Part shown: positions 11,989 through 22,765 of the stretch, piece by piece | How positions within the stretch are numbered: the first letter of the stretch is position 1 | Layout: each line of letters starts with the position of its first letter | Assembly: GCA_963942565.1 (NCBI GenBank) | Contig: OZ012690.1 | Coordinates: forward strand, 43,116,577-43,180,576 | DNA from: Maea johnstoni | Taxonomy: Eukaryota > Annelida > Polychaeta > Spionida > Magelonidae | Length of the DNA: 64,000 nt | Direction: 5' to 3' | Translations under genes and position numbers: made by a program | Notes under the pieces: generated by a model | What the model was told of the DNA's origin: nothing | What the model saw: only the letters and a program-made list of their open reading frames with translations | The model's database searches: none

Positions 11989-14900
11989 TCACTCTATTCC
12001 TATTGCGAGAACAATGAGTGTGATTTCTTTTCTGTTCTGACTTTTGAGCAGGCGCTCGCACTTTTCGCTGAAGATCCTACGCTGCGTCTGGACCTGCTCC
12101 TCATTGCCCATGACGGGCGCCATGTTCATGGTCATGCACTGCATGCTCCGGTTCAGCGCTGCCGCACGCACCATCTCCAGAAGCTTCTCCTGCTCCAGGA
12201 AGTTAAACAATGTATCCAGAGAGCGCAGCTTCGGCAGCCGACCAATCAGATCACAGAGATGGCTGATATCACCGCCGTTTATGCTATTGTTCTGCAAGGC
12301 GAGCACCATCAGATTTTTAAAGTTGCTGAGAGAGTTCAGCAGTGTTTGTGGGGTGAAGGAGTTTTTGTTCAGGCCGCTCAGGTGAAGCTCACATAGTGAT
12401 TCTGTGTGTTTACTGTTCCCTAGATACTGCAGATCCTGTTCATCCAGACCGCAGGAATTTAAATTGAGGTACACAAGTGGTGAAGTCAATGCATCCAGTA
12501 AGTCTGTTAGACATTTACTGAGTATGCTTTTTTGCAGGTCCAAACGTCCTAAGTGAGAAAAGCTACTGAATAGATTTACCATTCTGCTGCGTAAATCAGT
12601 CCGCACTCTTGTTGTGCCAGTTATGTCTATACTGCAATTGCCTATGTCTAGTGCATGCAAATGTTGGAACTTGGACACCACATCTGACAGATACTGGAAT
12701 GCTAGATCTCCCATATTACCCAACTTCAAACCTTGCAGAATCTGAAAGTAAGAGAAAATCTTTCACTGGAAGTGTCAAACAGGGGTACTAAATTATCACT
12801 TAGTCATAAACTTTAACAATTATAAATTTGATTTTGAAAAGCTACTAAAACAAAGCAAACTGTAGGTGGTAAATAGCAGCACATTCATCACTACTGATTT
12901 TGCAGTAATCTTATGATAATTTAGCTTGCCCCAGACAAATCTTAAAGTTAAAACAATCAACTGGCTAATCTAGACCAGGAATTTCTGACATATTCAATTT
13001 TTAACTATTCTTAAAATATCTGCAATATTTTCTTTCATATAAAATCTGGAAATATATCAAGCTGTCTAAGCAAGTTCCCTTACAAATAAATAGACCTTAA
13101 ATCATACCACATGTGTAAAGTATACAGCAGGTTCATCACAGATAAGTCATCAGAATGCGAAAAGTCAACTGGTTTCTACACCAGTTTTGTGGCAAAAACC
13201 TGGCATACAAGTGCTTAAAAGGAGGGGGGTTGGCATATATGGGTAGATATTTCACTTACTGAAGGGTCTTGACCGACCAGGGATATGAAAGGCGCTAAGG
13301 AATCAGTTAGTCGCTCGTCAGTATTGAGATGAGTAGATATAGTTAGGTTGGTGGTCTCCAGGTGGCAGGTTGTGAGGCCACGAAGTCCGCCCATCAAAAA
13401 ATATTCCCCGTAACGATTGCTCTTCCTACTGAACTCCAATGAGTCTACTTTGATACAAATCTTTTTTCCTGCAAAAAATAAAAATCAGTAGTGAGTGGGT
13501 GTGGGTTAAGATCATGCAAATCAAATTCTTAATTCATCCATGCTTTAAGTGCTCCAATAAGGTCCCAAAAAGGCCTGGCTTTTTTGATAAATTTTTTAGA
13601 GATATCATATTTAGAAAAATATTTAAAATATACATGTTAACCTAATTATGCCAGAACAATTTATTTCTTATCTATTTTCCTGAGTATTGTAGGTTCAGAT
13701 GGCATTTGTCAGGATCTCCAGGCATAAATGGGTCATTCAGGAACCAACCAAACACTGTCCATCAAATAGTTTGCCACATTTTGAGTATTACTTATCCATT
13801 TTCTTAATTATCATCTATTTTTTTATAATAAGTATCCAACCATCTAACGCTTTTGTTTGAGTACTTAATGTTTATATGACATGTTTTAAGGGGATCATTG
13901 GGCATGGAAGGGTTAGAACAGGAGACAGCTTTGCGTAATACAGTAACAATTCGAGGTCTGATTGTATTGCTACCTGCGACTCACCTTTGGGGACATAGAT
14001 GAAGCAATCAGTGAACTGAAAAATCTTCTTTTCCAGGACCCCCTTCAGATCCTCACCTAGGGAGTTGTAATCTGGCCAGGACCCTTCCTCATGCTCAAAA
14101 GCTGAAAACATAAAAAAATAAACAAATAAATAAGTAAATAAAATAGATAGATACATTTTAACCATGCAGCCTAAGCACAGGGAGGAGGATCTGTTCCTGT
14201 AAATATTGTTATAAGCAAAAAGTTCACACTGAACACAATATACAATTCAAAATGTCTATCCATAAAACATGCAATGACCTTACCACTTACTCAAACAATG
14301 ATTATACACACAAGCACAAAAACATTAACATATAGTTCAACAGCAGATATGCTTACAGAAAAATGCTAACTGGTGACTATGTCCATGAGCAGATCCATGA
14401 ACAATGTGTGTGTGGGAAGTTCAATGAACATTAGAGGGAGGTTTGATGAACATCTCGAAACCTCCCCTTTAATCACAACTTATTTTCTGAAGACCCAAAT
14501 TAAAAAAATCCTATACAATTCTGGCTGATTAACCTATCCACTCACTTGTTTGGTCATCTGCAGACCAGATGCTCAAGCCCGATTCTCGTAGAACTTTCAT
14601 GACACATTTAAGGAGGTCCTCGGGATTTCTTTTCTCCTTTGGAATGGACAGCAGGGGTAAGGCGCCGATCAACACCTGGCAGAAAACATCATCTGAAACA
14701 AACACAGCAGCCATGAACAGCAAAAGATGAGACAGGAAAGTAACAATATACTTGCTGTGAAGCCTGAGGCTACAAAACCTTTAAGCTGATCTGCCCAATC
14801 AAAATTGAGTACAAATAAACATAAAAGGGTGCTCCCCAACTTGTGACAGCCATATTAGTCCTAAGATAGTTGCTAGAAGGTGCTCCTAGGACTGCTATAT

Positions 14901-17900
14901 ATGGCAAGACTGGCCTCCTTTTATTCTAAGTGTGATATTTGCCACCAAGTTATAACAGATAAAAAGATAAGGGTGACATTTCTAGTGTCCCTATATCGAT
15001 AAAAGGATAAGGGTGAAATTTCTAGTGTCCCTATATCAGCCAAAATAGAACTAGTATCGAAACCGGAAGTGGGCTGCGCCATTTTGAATCTTAGACTTGT
15101 TAACAACACCCACAAGTATAATTCACTTGGTAATCTGCGTGCGGCAACAAGAATAAACAAGTAAACAACACATAAGGTAGGGATATTCCTTTATTAGTAT
15201 GAATAGCAGCGAAATGACTAGTCAGGTAAGTTGACTATGAGGGCTATGTGGGGAAAATTGTTAACGAAGTTAGCGATGTGGGAGATAATCTGAAACAGAT
15301 CTAATCAATTTTCCAGAGCTTTCAATTGGTTATGATATTATCAGTGAATATAGGCCACGGTGTCTGAACTTTGATTGCTATTATCGTTAAATCTCAGCCA
15401 CCATTAGCCAACGAAAATTGTAATTAATAAAAAGTGTCCGATATTTGCGAGAATTTACGGTAGCCAGAATGGCATAACAGTGACAATGAACTAAATCATA
15501 TTCCCTGCCAAGTTGGCAAACAGGTGATCCATTATATAGGGGCATAGCCTGTGGACTAGTTCATTTAAAATAAACGTTTTAGAGGCTCGACATTTCTGTC
15601 CAGATTTGATATTTCACCCCTTAACGTTTATTGCAGATATGGTCTTTTATCATGAGCACTCGGCTCTGAGGACACTTACGTTGATTTCTCCAACTGATTC
15701 GTTTTCCCCGACGTCCTCTGCCAAGTATTTCTTAGCAGCATTTAAATAGATAATGTCCGCCGCACAAAACACGTCTGATTTATTCTTTTGAGAGGTAAAA
15801 TTCGTTTTAACTTACTGTTACCTCAGTCCAGACGGCAAGACTGTGTTGTGTCAACCATTTTGAATCAATGACGTCACGTAGTCTCTCGCGAGATTATGGT
15901 TACAGTGTGTGATTATAAATCTCGGAATTCATTAAAAACGGAAAGTTTTAAAGAAATAAAACAGTGTAGTGAGAAAAAACACTTGAAATATAATTTTCAC
16001 ATGATTTTTCCTTTAAATGATATCATTTTGTATTGTTGTGGTTCTTTATTTTTGTACATTGTACTATATATTCCTTTTCATGTTGATTCCGTATTTCTAT
16101 GTAATTCTGGGACTTTCATGCAACTGCTCACGTGCGAGTCTTGCAGAAAACAAGCATGGCTTCCCTTTGACTTCGTTTCGAGAAGTCTTTGTGTTTTAGG
16201 CCTCAAAACCGGATTTATACGCGACGACATTGACAACCAAGCACACGGATTGTTTAAATACATATCAAGGACATTGGAAACGCAAGTAAATATAAACAAC
16301 TCAAAACAAAAAGTACATTTTGCGGCCGTTTTCGTTCCGCCTAAGAATCTCGGCGGAATGCTGCTCAACTGTTTTAATACTACTTTCATTAGACTCCGAA
16401 AGCTGGACATAGGAACAACAGTAATAAAAACAACCAGCGCAGGAGGCTAATTCATTGGACTATCTGTGGACCTGTCCAGCCTGTCTTTTGGGCAGGCAGT
16501 TTCTTGAAAAAACTCCTTTTCAGACATGTGAAATTGTCAATCATGACATTGTTGGGTTAAATAACTGAATCTTTTCTTAACAATTCCATATTCTAAGACA
16601 TGGCTGAAGTGCAAACTTTTTGACAGGCTATTAAGTACAGTTGGTATAAAAATTAATTTGAGTAGATGAATCTGGGCAGGCAGAAATTTTGTGATTGCTG
16701 TTTTAGACAGGCATTTCTAAAATCCTGGCTAAGACCTTGGATCCATACTTAGTTTATAGCCACGCAGGTCTATTGTGTGAAGCTTTTGTGCCTTGTCCTG
16801 AACACTCTCTCGCCGCATCAGACCCATAAAGATGGCCGTGTCCACCTCCATGGTCTTTTCAAAGAGACTCTTAGAACCCTCTGGATGGATCTGTCTCATC
16901 TCTAGAGACTCCAGCGGCCATTCCGAGACCAAGACTGCAATCGCTGAAAATATATGATGGGTAAGGTGAATACAAGTTCATATCAAAACTTTCTAGCATA
17001 TGCTAATTGTAACCAGAGCACTTTTATACCAAAAGTACAAAGATATTACATAGCAAGATGGACCAAGAAACAGACATTTTCCTTTGAAGTAAAATGGGGA
17101 AACAAACATGTTTGTGTATGAGGTAATGAAGGTTTAAGTAGAAATATATTTTCAAATAGAATTGCAGCTGGAACTTCAAATCACTTAGTTCTCTAATAAG
17201 GCCAAGCTAAATGTCTCATTGTTGACTCTGTTGAATTTCAGATACACCTGAAAGCTACTGATAATAATCACTGAGATCCATATACTCAAGACAATATTAA
17301 GGCATCATTTGAAATCTGTTTTTCATCTAATAAAAATATATTGTGGCCACTCCTAGATAGTTCTGAACAAATTTACAGACTAAATGATACACTTTCAATT
17401 ATATATGGCAGTCCCTGGCTCTAATTGCTTCTGCTTATTTAGAGTAACACTTGGCTGGATGTGCATATACTCATCAGAATCATTTCAGAATACATAGTGC
17501 ATTTAAAACATAAATTTATCCAAAGTTACGATGTGTGATCTTATGAGCATTCTTCAAGCTTCATATGTTTCTAAAATGATTATATTTTAGGTAAGATACT
17601 CCCTAAAGAGTTCAAGTCATCTCAAGAACTTGGGATGAATTACAGGATAAAATATATCCATGCCCCTGATATATACTTACAAACAAAACTTCTCGTTTTG
17701 ATTGCTTCTCTCATCAATGTATTGGCTAGAAAACATGGAAGAGCTTCCAGAGCATGGCTAACTCTGTCAGTATCCTTGACAATGGCCTTTGCAGAGAGTT
17801 CTACTAGGCTACTTGGGTTCTTTTTTGTGTCAGTCTCTGACTTTTTGTTGACAGCAGGGGCGAACTTGGCATACTTAAGCTGGCTGTAGTCAATATGATC

Positions 17901-19192
17901 CAGAGCCAGAAAAGTGGCTTTAAACAGCAGCCTGGCATGAACCAGGTCATCAACACTGGAAAGAGAACATAAATACATTGATAAATAAGTAAATCATTTA
18001 ATAACAACAACAGGTGCATTTCATTACAATGTATATAGCAACGAAAGCTGAGAATTTCCTATTATGATGGATGTTTACAATGCCTATAATATAAATCTGC
18101 AGGCCATGGAGACCCTTCATAAAATGAGAAGTTATTTAAAAGTATGCTTGTACTTTGCAGAAACATGCGCACATAGTAATTTTCTCCCAAATTAATTTCA
18201 GTTAGCTGACGACACATGGCGGAACATTTTTCAAGGTCTCAGTGTCTGCTCACACATTGCCATCAACATGGCTGCACAGTGGGGCTCGATTCATCAGCTA
18301 TTGCTTACAAGTTTGTTTGTTTTGGATCCATTACCGCATTTGTCCGACGGGCTCAAGTATCAAGGAGTACCTTCGGAGAGCTCCCCTAGGCCACTCGTCA
18401 CCCCCGGGCCTTATCTCTCTTTATGTTTCCTGTCCCCCTATACTTATGTCAAGCATCCTGCATCAGGTCTGTACCCTCCCCTGTCCTGTACAGATATCCT
18501 ACCAAGTATCTGGTCTGACCCTTCCTTAATTGTCTTCCCGTCATACACATATATTTAAACCCCACAAATGTGAACCCCTTAAACTCATCAAACCCCACAT
18601 ATAAACTGTGTTACTTTATTACTTCCAATAAAAATACACCAACAGTGTTTCCAACTCCAAAACACCTCCGACCCCTCATGTATCCTCCATGGCGTCCATG
18701 CCTACCTGTTCCAGCGCCCCTCCCTTAAATAAGTGGCTCGATCCTTCCTCTTTATCGCTTAGTATGAACCAACAACAACTGGGTTAGACAGTGTTGATAA
18801 CATACATGTAAGCACACAAACATTATTACTGTAGACTTCCCCTAGGAAATTCTCATGATGAATTGGAGTATTTGAGCTATCTCTACTTGCCAAGAAATTG
18901 CATAATTTGATGGTCCTTGATATGTCCCTATCAAAGACCTATATTTACCCCTATATTCCAAGTCTAACTTCTATGGGCTGGTTTATAAATATCTAAACTT
19001 TAAGTCAGGCAGTTAAATGATAACCATAAATGTTATTGTAATAATATCATTTTCATATTTAACTTTAAATGAATAAATCAACTCATTTATCAAAAGCTGA
19101 CAGAACATTTGTCATCATTTTTTGACAAAAGGTGATCCTCCATTATATAATAAGCTCATTAAGTTGAATGTTATGTATTGATCTTACCTCAT
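11989..19192 (-). CDS. LRRC14-like: LRRC14/PRAME-family leucine-rich-repeat protein, complete, 7 coding exons
   Basis: Coding exons (minus): 19188-19192, 17681-17955, 16749-16943, 14546-14692, 13985-14101, 13260-13468 and 11989-12741. They total 1701 nt, 566 residues plus stop, with all phases agreeing. The first coding exon holds only ATGAG before GTAAGA; joined to exon 2 it gives MSVDDLVHARLLFKATF. Residues about 94-158 contain SEWPLESLEM and AIFMGLM, as in LRRC14 (TWPFPLLSF and similar). Residues about 247-316 carry KICIKVDSLEF and RGLTTCHLE, like the pre-LRR part of PRAME proteins. Exon 7 (residues 317-566) holds leucine-rich repeats: SPLVYLNLNSCGLDEQDLQYL, CELHLSGLNKN, LMVLALQNNSING. Vertebrate PRAME-type proteins act as cullin-RING substrate receptors, and LRRC14 has been linked to NF-kB control; a similar role here is inference. 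LRRC41 was considered but fits less well. Introns carry a family A MITE (intron 3) and candidate nested transcription units. Confidence 0.82.
14935..15040. repeat. Short local duplication
   Basis: GATAAGGGTGACATTTCTAG then TGTCCCTATATC is repeated at about 14966 and 15006 with one or two differences, period about 40 bp. Confidence 0.6.
15063..15225 (+). promoter_or_regulatory. Promoter-like cluster and possible first exon inside LRRC14-like intron 3
   Basis: CCGGAAGT (ETS-type) at 15063-15070 and CGCCATTTTG (YY1-type) at about 15078-15087 lie upstream of a short plus-strand ATG exon, 15199-15225 (MNSSEMTSQ), which ends at a perfect GTAAGT donor. On the minus strand the same CAAAATGGCG forms an ATG. 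No convincing next exon was found. Confidence 0.3.
15680..15790 (-). CDS. Possible small coding exon, minus strand, unrecognised
   Basis: An open minus-strand frame reads SDVFCAADIIYLNAAKK and continues to GENESVGEIN. It ends at a perfect GTAAGT donor (GT at 15679-15678). The upstream limit is unclear and the putative acceptor is weak. It could be an alternative exon of the LRRC14-like gene or chance; its residues do not join exon 4 in an obvious way. Confidence 0.22.
15869..15893. promoter_or_regulatory. CRE plus TCTCGCGAGA motif, intronic promoter candidate
   Basis: A perfect CRE TGACGTCA at 15869-15876 is followed eight bases later by the palindrome TCTCGCGAGA at 15884-15893. The latter is the BANP/'M8' motif found at CpG-island promoters in animals (established knowledge). 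It lies inside LRRC14-like intron 3, 3.3 kb downstream of that gene's ATG, so it probably serves another transcript. Confidence 0.55.
15896..16450 (+). CDS. Candidate intronless nested gene, 184 codons, unknown function
   Basis: One uninterrupted plus-strand ORF begins three bases after the TCTCGCGAGA motif and ends TAA at 16448-16450. Length 184 aa, unusual for DNA this AT-rich. Residues about 40-62 are strongly hydrophobic (IILYCCGSLFLYIVLYI), a possible membrane segment. A CESC pair follows, and the C-terminal half is polar and gene-like (HFAAVFVPPKNLGGMLLNCF). The start could instead be the in-frame Met near residue 36. I recognise no family. A 110-codon frame runs through the same bases on minus, so the coding strand is not proven. 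It lies antisense inside LRRC14-like intron 3. Confidence 0.4.
   Translation: MVTVCDYKSRNSLKTESFKEIKQCSEKKHLKYNFHMIFPLNDIILYCCGSLFLYIVLYIPFHVDSVFLCNSGTFMQLLTCESCRKQAWLPFDFVSRSLCVLGLKTGFIRDDIDNQAHGLFKYISRTLETQVNINNSKQKVHFAAVFVPPKNLGGMLLNCFNTTFIRLRKLDIGTTVIKTTSAGG
16465..16740. mobile_element. Family A hAT-like MITE copy abutting LRRC14-like exon 3
   Basis: Shares GGACCTGTCC, CTGTCTTTTGGGCAGG and TTTTTGACAG with family A and ends CCTGGCTAAGACCTTG. The left terminus is missing or diverged. The right end is about 8 bp from the exon 3 splice donor (GT at 16748-16747, minus). Confidence 0.75.
18262..18775. mobile_element. Anomalous C-rich patch, possible old solo LTR
   Basis: About 0.5 kb of C/T-rich sequence unlike its surroundings, with a Pol II-like layout: C-rich blocks, then CCAATAAAAATAC near 18626 as a polyadenylation-like signal. 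It could be a lone long terminal repeat of an LTR element or simply an unusual intergenic patch. No internal region or clear terminal duplication is seen, so family and age cannot be given. Confidence 0.22.
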
Positions 19193-19350
19193 TGGAAGTT
19201 TGCGTTCTGGCAAATAGTGTAAATATTCAGTTTAGGCTCAGCTTCTTTTTCCTAACTTTCCCAGTCAACAGTCTCAGTGAACACACAGCAGTAATATTCT
19301 CATCTCACCAAGCAGGAGAGTCGGGTCAAAGCGCCATCTATTAAAAGTAT
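19193..19350 (-). promoter_or_regulatory. Probable 5' UTR and promoter of the LRRC14-like gene
   Basis: Lies directly upstream of the minus-strand ATG at 19192. No TATA box or other defining motif was recognised; inferred from position. Confidence 0.35.
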
Positions 19351-20755
19351 ACCAAACTAAACACAATTGCCACAAATTTAGGATTCATCACCTGCTTTCT
19401 CTTCAAAATATGCTTGCATGGAACATTACATTTATAATTGATATGAAAATCAATTGCAATTTTATAAAATCAAATATTATTAATTTTGCTGCATTGTACT
19501 AACTATTATAATGCCCATTACAACAACAACAGTGACAGTGATTGTGACTGACTGTCAGTCAGTGATAACCAGAGACATCAAAGTCACTGGTGATAACACA
19601 GACTACTGGATCAGGTGTCATGTTTCAATAAAAATATTTCAAATAGCTTTTAAGTGCATTAATTTGACTAAATATTCGATAACTAATAAAAGTCACATGG
19701 ATTTTATGCATAACAGTTATTTCTATGTAATGAATTGGTCAGCACAGCCCCTATAAATTTGATTTTAATTGTTTATTGTATCAAGCCTTTTTCTTTGATT
19801 GATGCAACTTATTTCTGCAGTGATGTCCCATTATTTTGTGCTTGAGTACTCTATTGTTTGCACATGTAGGACTTATGTATGGAAAAAGCATTTTAACTAA
19901 CTAAACCAAACATAATGTGTGACAGTTTTAAATGCTCAGAAAAGGGTTGCTGGTTCCATATAGTTGGGTGCAGATAGCTCTGGACCTCATTAAAAACATG
20001 ATGGGACTCTCGTGTTTAGTTTTTTTCATCAAGAGTTGTTCCAAAAAAAAATGTACTTGCCAGGTATAAAATAGATAATCCATCAATAAAACAAAATTAT
20101 ATCCTCATACTAAGACTCTCCTTCAAATTAATTCATTGAAACATGAATACATGTATAAACAAATATGAAACACTCTCATGAAATTTATAAAATGCCTCGA
20201 CCATATATCTCAACCAAAAGGTCCTCATAGTATTTTAAGTTCATATCTCTGTGAAACAGCAGGTGTACCTATGTCACTTCTAATGGAAATTTATCTTTAA
20301 ATTGGATCTAGCAAGAAATTATATGATATCCAGGATGTCTTATCAGGGTTAGTCGAGTCAGTCCAACAGCATCCCTATCTTCTTGCTCTTCCTCCCAGAC
20401 TGGCTTGGGTTTTGTGTTTGACATTCAATTGACAAGGGCACCATTTTGCAAAATTGGTGATTTTCTTTCACATATAGGTTGTTAAAGTATACTATCAGCA
20501 GAATGGACAGGTTTGTAGGTGGTTAGCTGTGGCTTATCATCATATTATTCACTAAAACGTATTGGGCCTTAACTGCTAAGTAGAGGACATCAACTTATGA
20601 GATCATCAGTCTGCAAAATTAAATAATAACCATTTTAAAAAATACAAATAACATCCAATAAAATATGATAATAATGCTTTTTAGTTTAGATACAAAAGAA
20701 ACATTTCAATATACTATTTATAAAGAGTTTACTCAACAGTAAGAACTTATTACAG

Positions 20756-20997
20756 CTTGCACACACTAATCTGAAAAGGTTTGGTGACAGAGCATTATGT
20801 GCCTATGCAACAAGCCTTTGGAATGAGCCCCCTGAAAACATCAAGGCTGCTGATAGTGTGCAAAACCTCAAGAAACAGCTGAAAACATTCCTATTTAGAA
20901 AGAAGTTTATTTGACTATATGGACCACTGACTGTTCTTTAAAGAGCTCTTGGACATTATAGGTGGAAAGGGCGCCATATCAAATATTATTATTAATA
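20756..20997 (+). mobile_element. 3' end of a non-LTR retrotransposon (CR1/L2/Rex-like LINE), truncated
   Basis: Plus-strand frame 20756-20911 reads LAHTNLKRFGDRALCAYATS, then LWNEPPENIKAADS, then LKKQLKTFLFRKKFI, stop at 20912-20914. The pattern FGDRA...LWN..P..I......LK..LKT.LF is the conserved extreme C-terminus of reverse transcriptase ORFs in CR1/L2-type LINEs. After the stop comes GCGCCATATCAAATATTATT, a typical short-repeat 3' tail. Everything 5' of this is missing, as expected from incomplete reverse transcription. Confidence 0.8.
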
Positions 20998-22232
20998 TTA
21001 CTCAATGAATCCATGGACTTGAGTAAGGATCCTTCCTCAGTCTTACATCACAACAGTAAAAGGTCTGCAACTAGGTGAACATAAAAATCATTCAAACAAA
21101 ATACTCCCACAATTTTATTCAGAAAATAAACATACACAATAAAATTCAAATTTGGAATGCATACTAACAAAGAATGGCAATTGTAAATAGTATGTCAACA
21201 AATTATCCAGCACAAACATGACCCAATATATACAAAGTAACAATTTTCAAACCTTCAAAAAGACTTAAATGATTGCATACACAAATATGTAAGTATTGTT
21301 TCCTATCATTGACCTTTGGTGCTGACCATTGCTGAGTAAAAGGCTCAGCCAGACATTGCATAGCTTGAAATTACAAGTGAGGCAATGCCAAACTCTTTAT
21401 TGAGTGTAATGACCACATAGATATATCACATATTATCACTTCAGATCTAAATCCTGGTGTAAAGGAATGTCATGTAGCAATGAATTTCATAACACTATAA
21501 ACAATCATAAAAAAGTGTTTTACCCTTTACATATTAGTATAAACTACTTATCATATAGTTCCCCTAAACATAAACTAAAAAACCACCCCATTAACAATCA
21601 CAGAAATTCTGTTTAAACTCTGAACTAAAACCAAACTATCAGTTATTTCTCATACTACCCAATTACTATATCATTCATATAAAAATACTATATATTTGTC
21701 CATTGTTTATTTTTGTTACTCACATTTAAATCCTTTGTACAAAATCTAATATTGTTAGGTGCACTCAATTCCCATTAAAACCAACATTGAGGAAATACCA
21801 AATAATAATTTCAAAATATATTCATGTCTTTCATCCTGATTTTTCATATACAAAACATATAATAAACATGTTCACAAGGTGATCTCTCTTCCCGATTCTG
21901 TAGTAATCAGAAAATAAACAAACAATAACTAGGACTGTGTACAAGAAGGAATATCCTGAGTGAATCAAAATCTACCCAGAAGCATGGGTAGAGTAATATC
22001 TTTGGTATCACATGCTGCTTTATTTTGGTATCTCAAGTCCTTCAACATTTGACATATCCTTGGTCATGGGAATTTTCTTATAGTTGCCTATTAAACATAA
22101 GACTATGATATATAAAGAATGGTATTAGTAATAATTGAATTGTTACAAAATAGATTCAAATTATAGCACAGATCACCAGAGGCCAGTTTAATTAAACTGT
22201 CACTGCCAAAAGGTGTTTTGAACATTATTATA

Positions 22233-22380
22233 CAAATATGGCACTTTGGTTTCGTGTCAATATCAATTTTTATTGCACTCAGAAAAATGATATTGCACGA
22301 GGCGCTTGCGCAGAGTGCAATATCATTTTTCAGAGTGCAATAAAAATTGATATTGACACGAAACCAAAGTGCCATATTTG
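22233..22380. repeat. Near-perfect 148-bp palindrome (hairpin MITE)
   Basis: CAAATATGGCACTTTGGTTT at 22233 is the reverse complement of the sequence ending at 22380. The arms match almost throughout, with a small centre around GAGGCGCTTGCGC. The same short peptide start (MALWFRVN) therefore appears on both strands, an artefact of the palindrome. Confidence 0.9.
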
Positions 22381-22383
22381 TTT

Positions 22384-22521
22384 TATTATATGCCTACTGC
22401 TCATTCAAATAAAATACTTAACGAATCTAAAGAATTATGCACCCCAATATCAATTTTGTAAGGTGGTCATGTGACCATGATCTGACCAATCACAGCAGAG
22501 AATGAGCAGTAGGCATATAAT
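22384..22521. repeat. TIR element adjoining the palindrome
   Basis: ATTATATGCCTACTGCTCATT at 22384-22404 and its exact reverse complement at 22501-22521 enclose about 96 bp. Confidence 0.8.
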
Positions 22522-22560
22522 AATAGTACATACTCATACATTTCAATAAGTTAATAACAT

Positions 22561-22566
22561 TTTATT
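22561..22566 (-). terminator. Likely FPGT polyadenylation signal
   Basis: AATAAA on the minus strand about 200 bp past the FPGT stop codon. Positional inference. Confidence 0.4.
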
Positions 22567-22765
22567 AATAAACCCACCATAGTGCAAAACTATCATGTTA
22601 ACCCTCTCATACCCCATGTTCTAGAAAATAACATAACAATGTCCCCATAATGGCAAGTTAAGGTCTATGGATTGTCTTTTTTGTGCGATGAAGTTCACAA
22701 TTCATCCAACCAAGCACAAGTCACTGTTTAACATTGCAAACATTTACTGTCAGCTATGGAATGCT

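Larger units (their letters stand above)
19351..22560. other. Intergenic region between the LRRC14-like gene and FPGT
   Basis: AT-rich, with a LINE 3' fragment and two palindromic elements listed separately. Short ORFs here look random. No gene is supported. Confidence 0.6.

Noticed and set aside
16078-16410. 110-codon minus-strand ORF
   Set aside because: It overlaps the longer plus-strand ORF that starts at a promoter motif; no splice sites or family resemblance favour the minus frame, though this is not proven.
22103-22474. Two opposite ORFs beginning with the same peptide MALWFRVN
   Set aside because: They are mirror images produced by the 148-bp palindrome, not genes.
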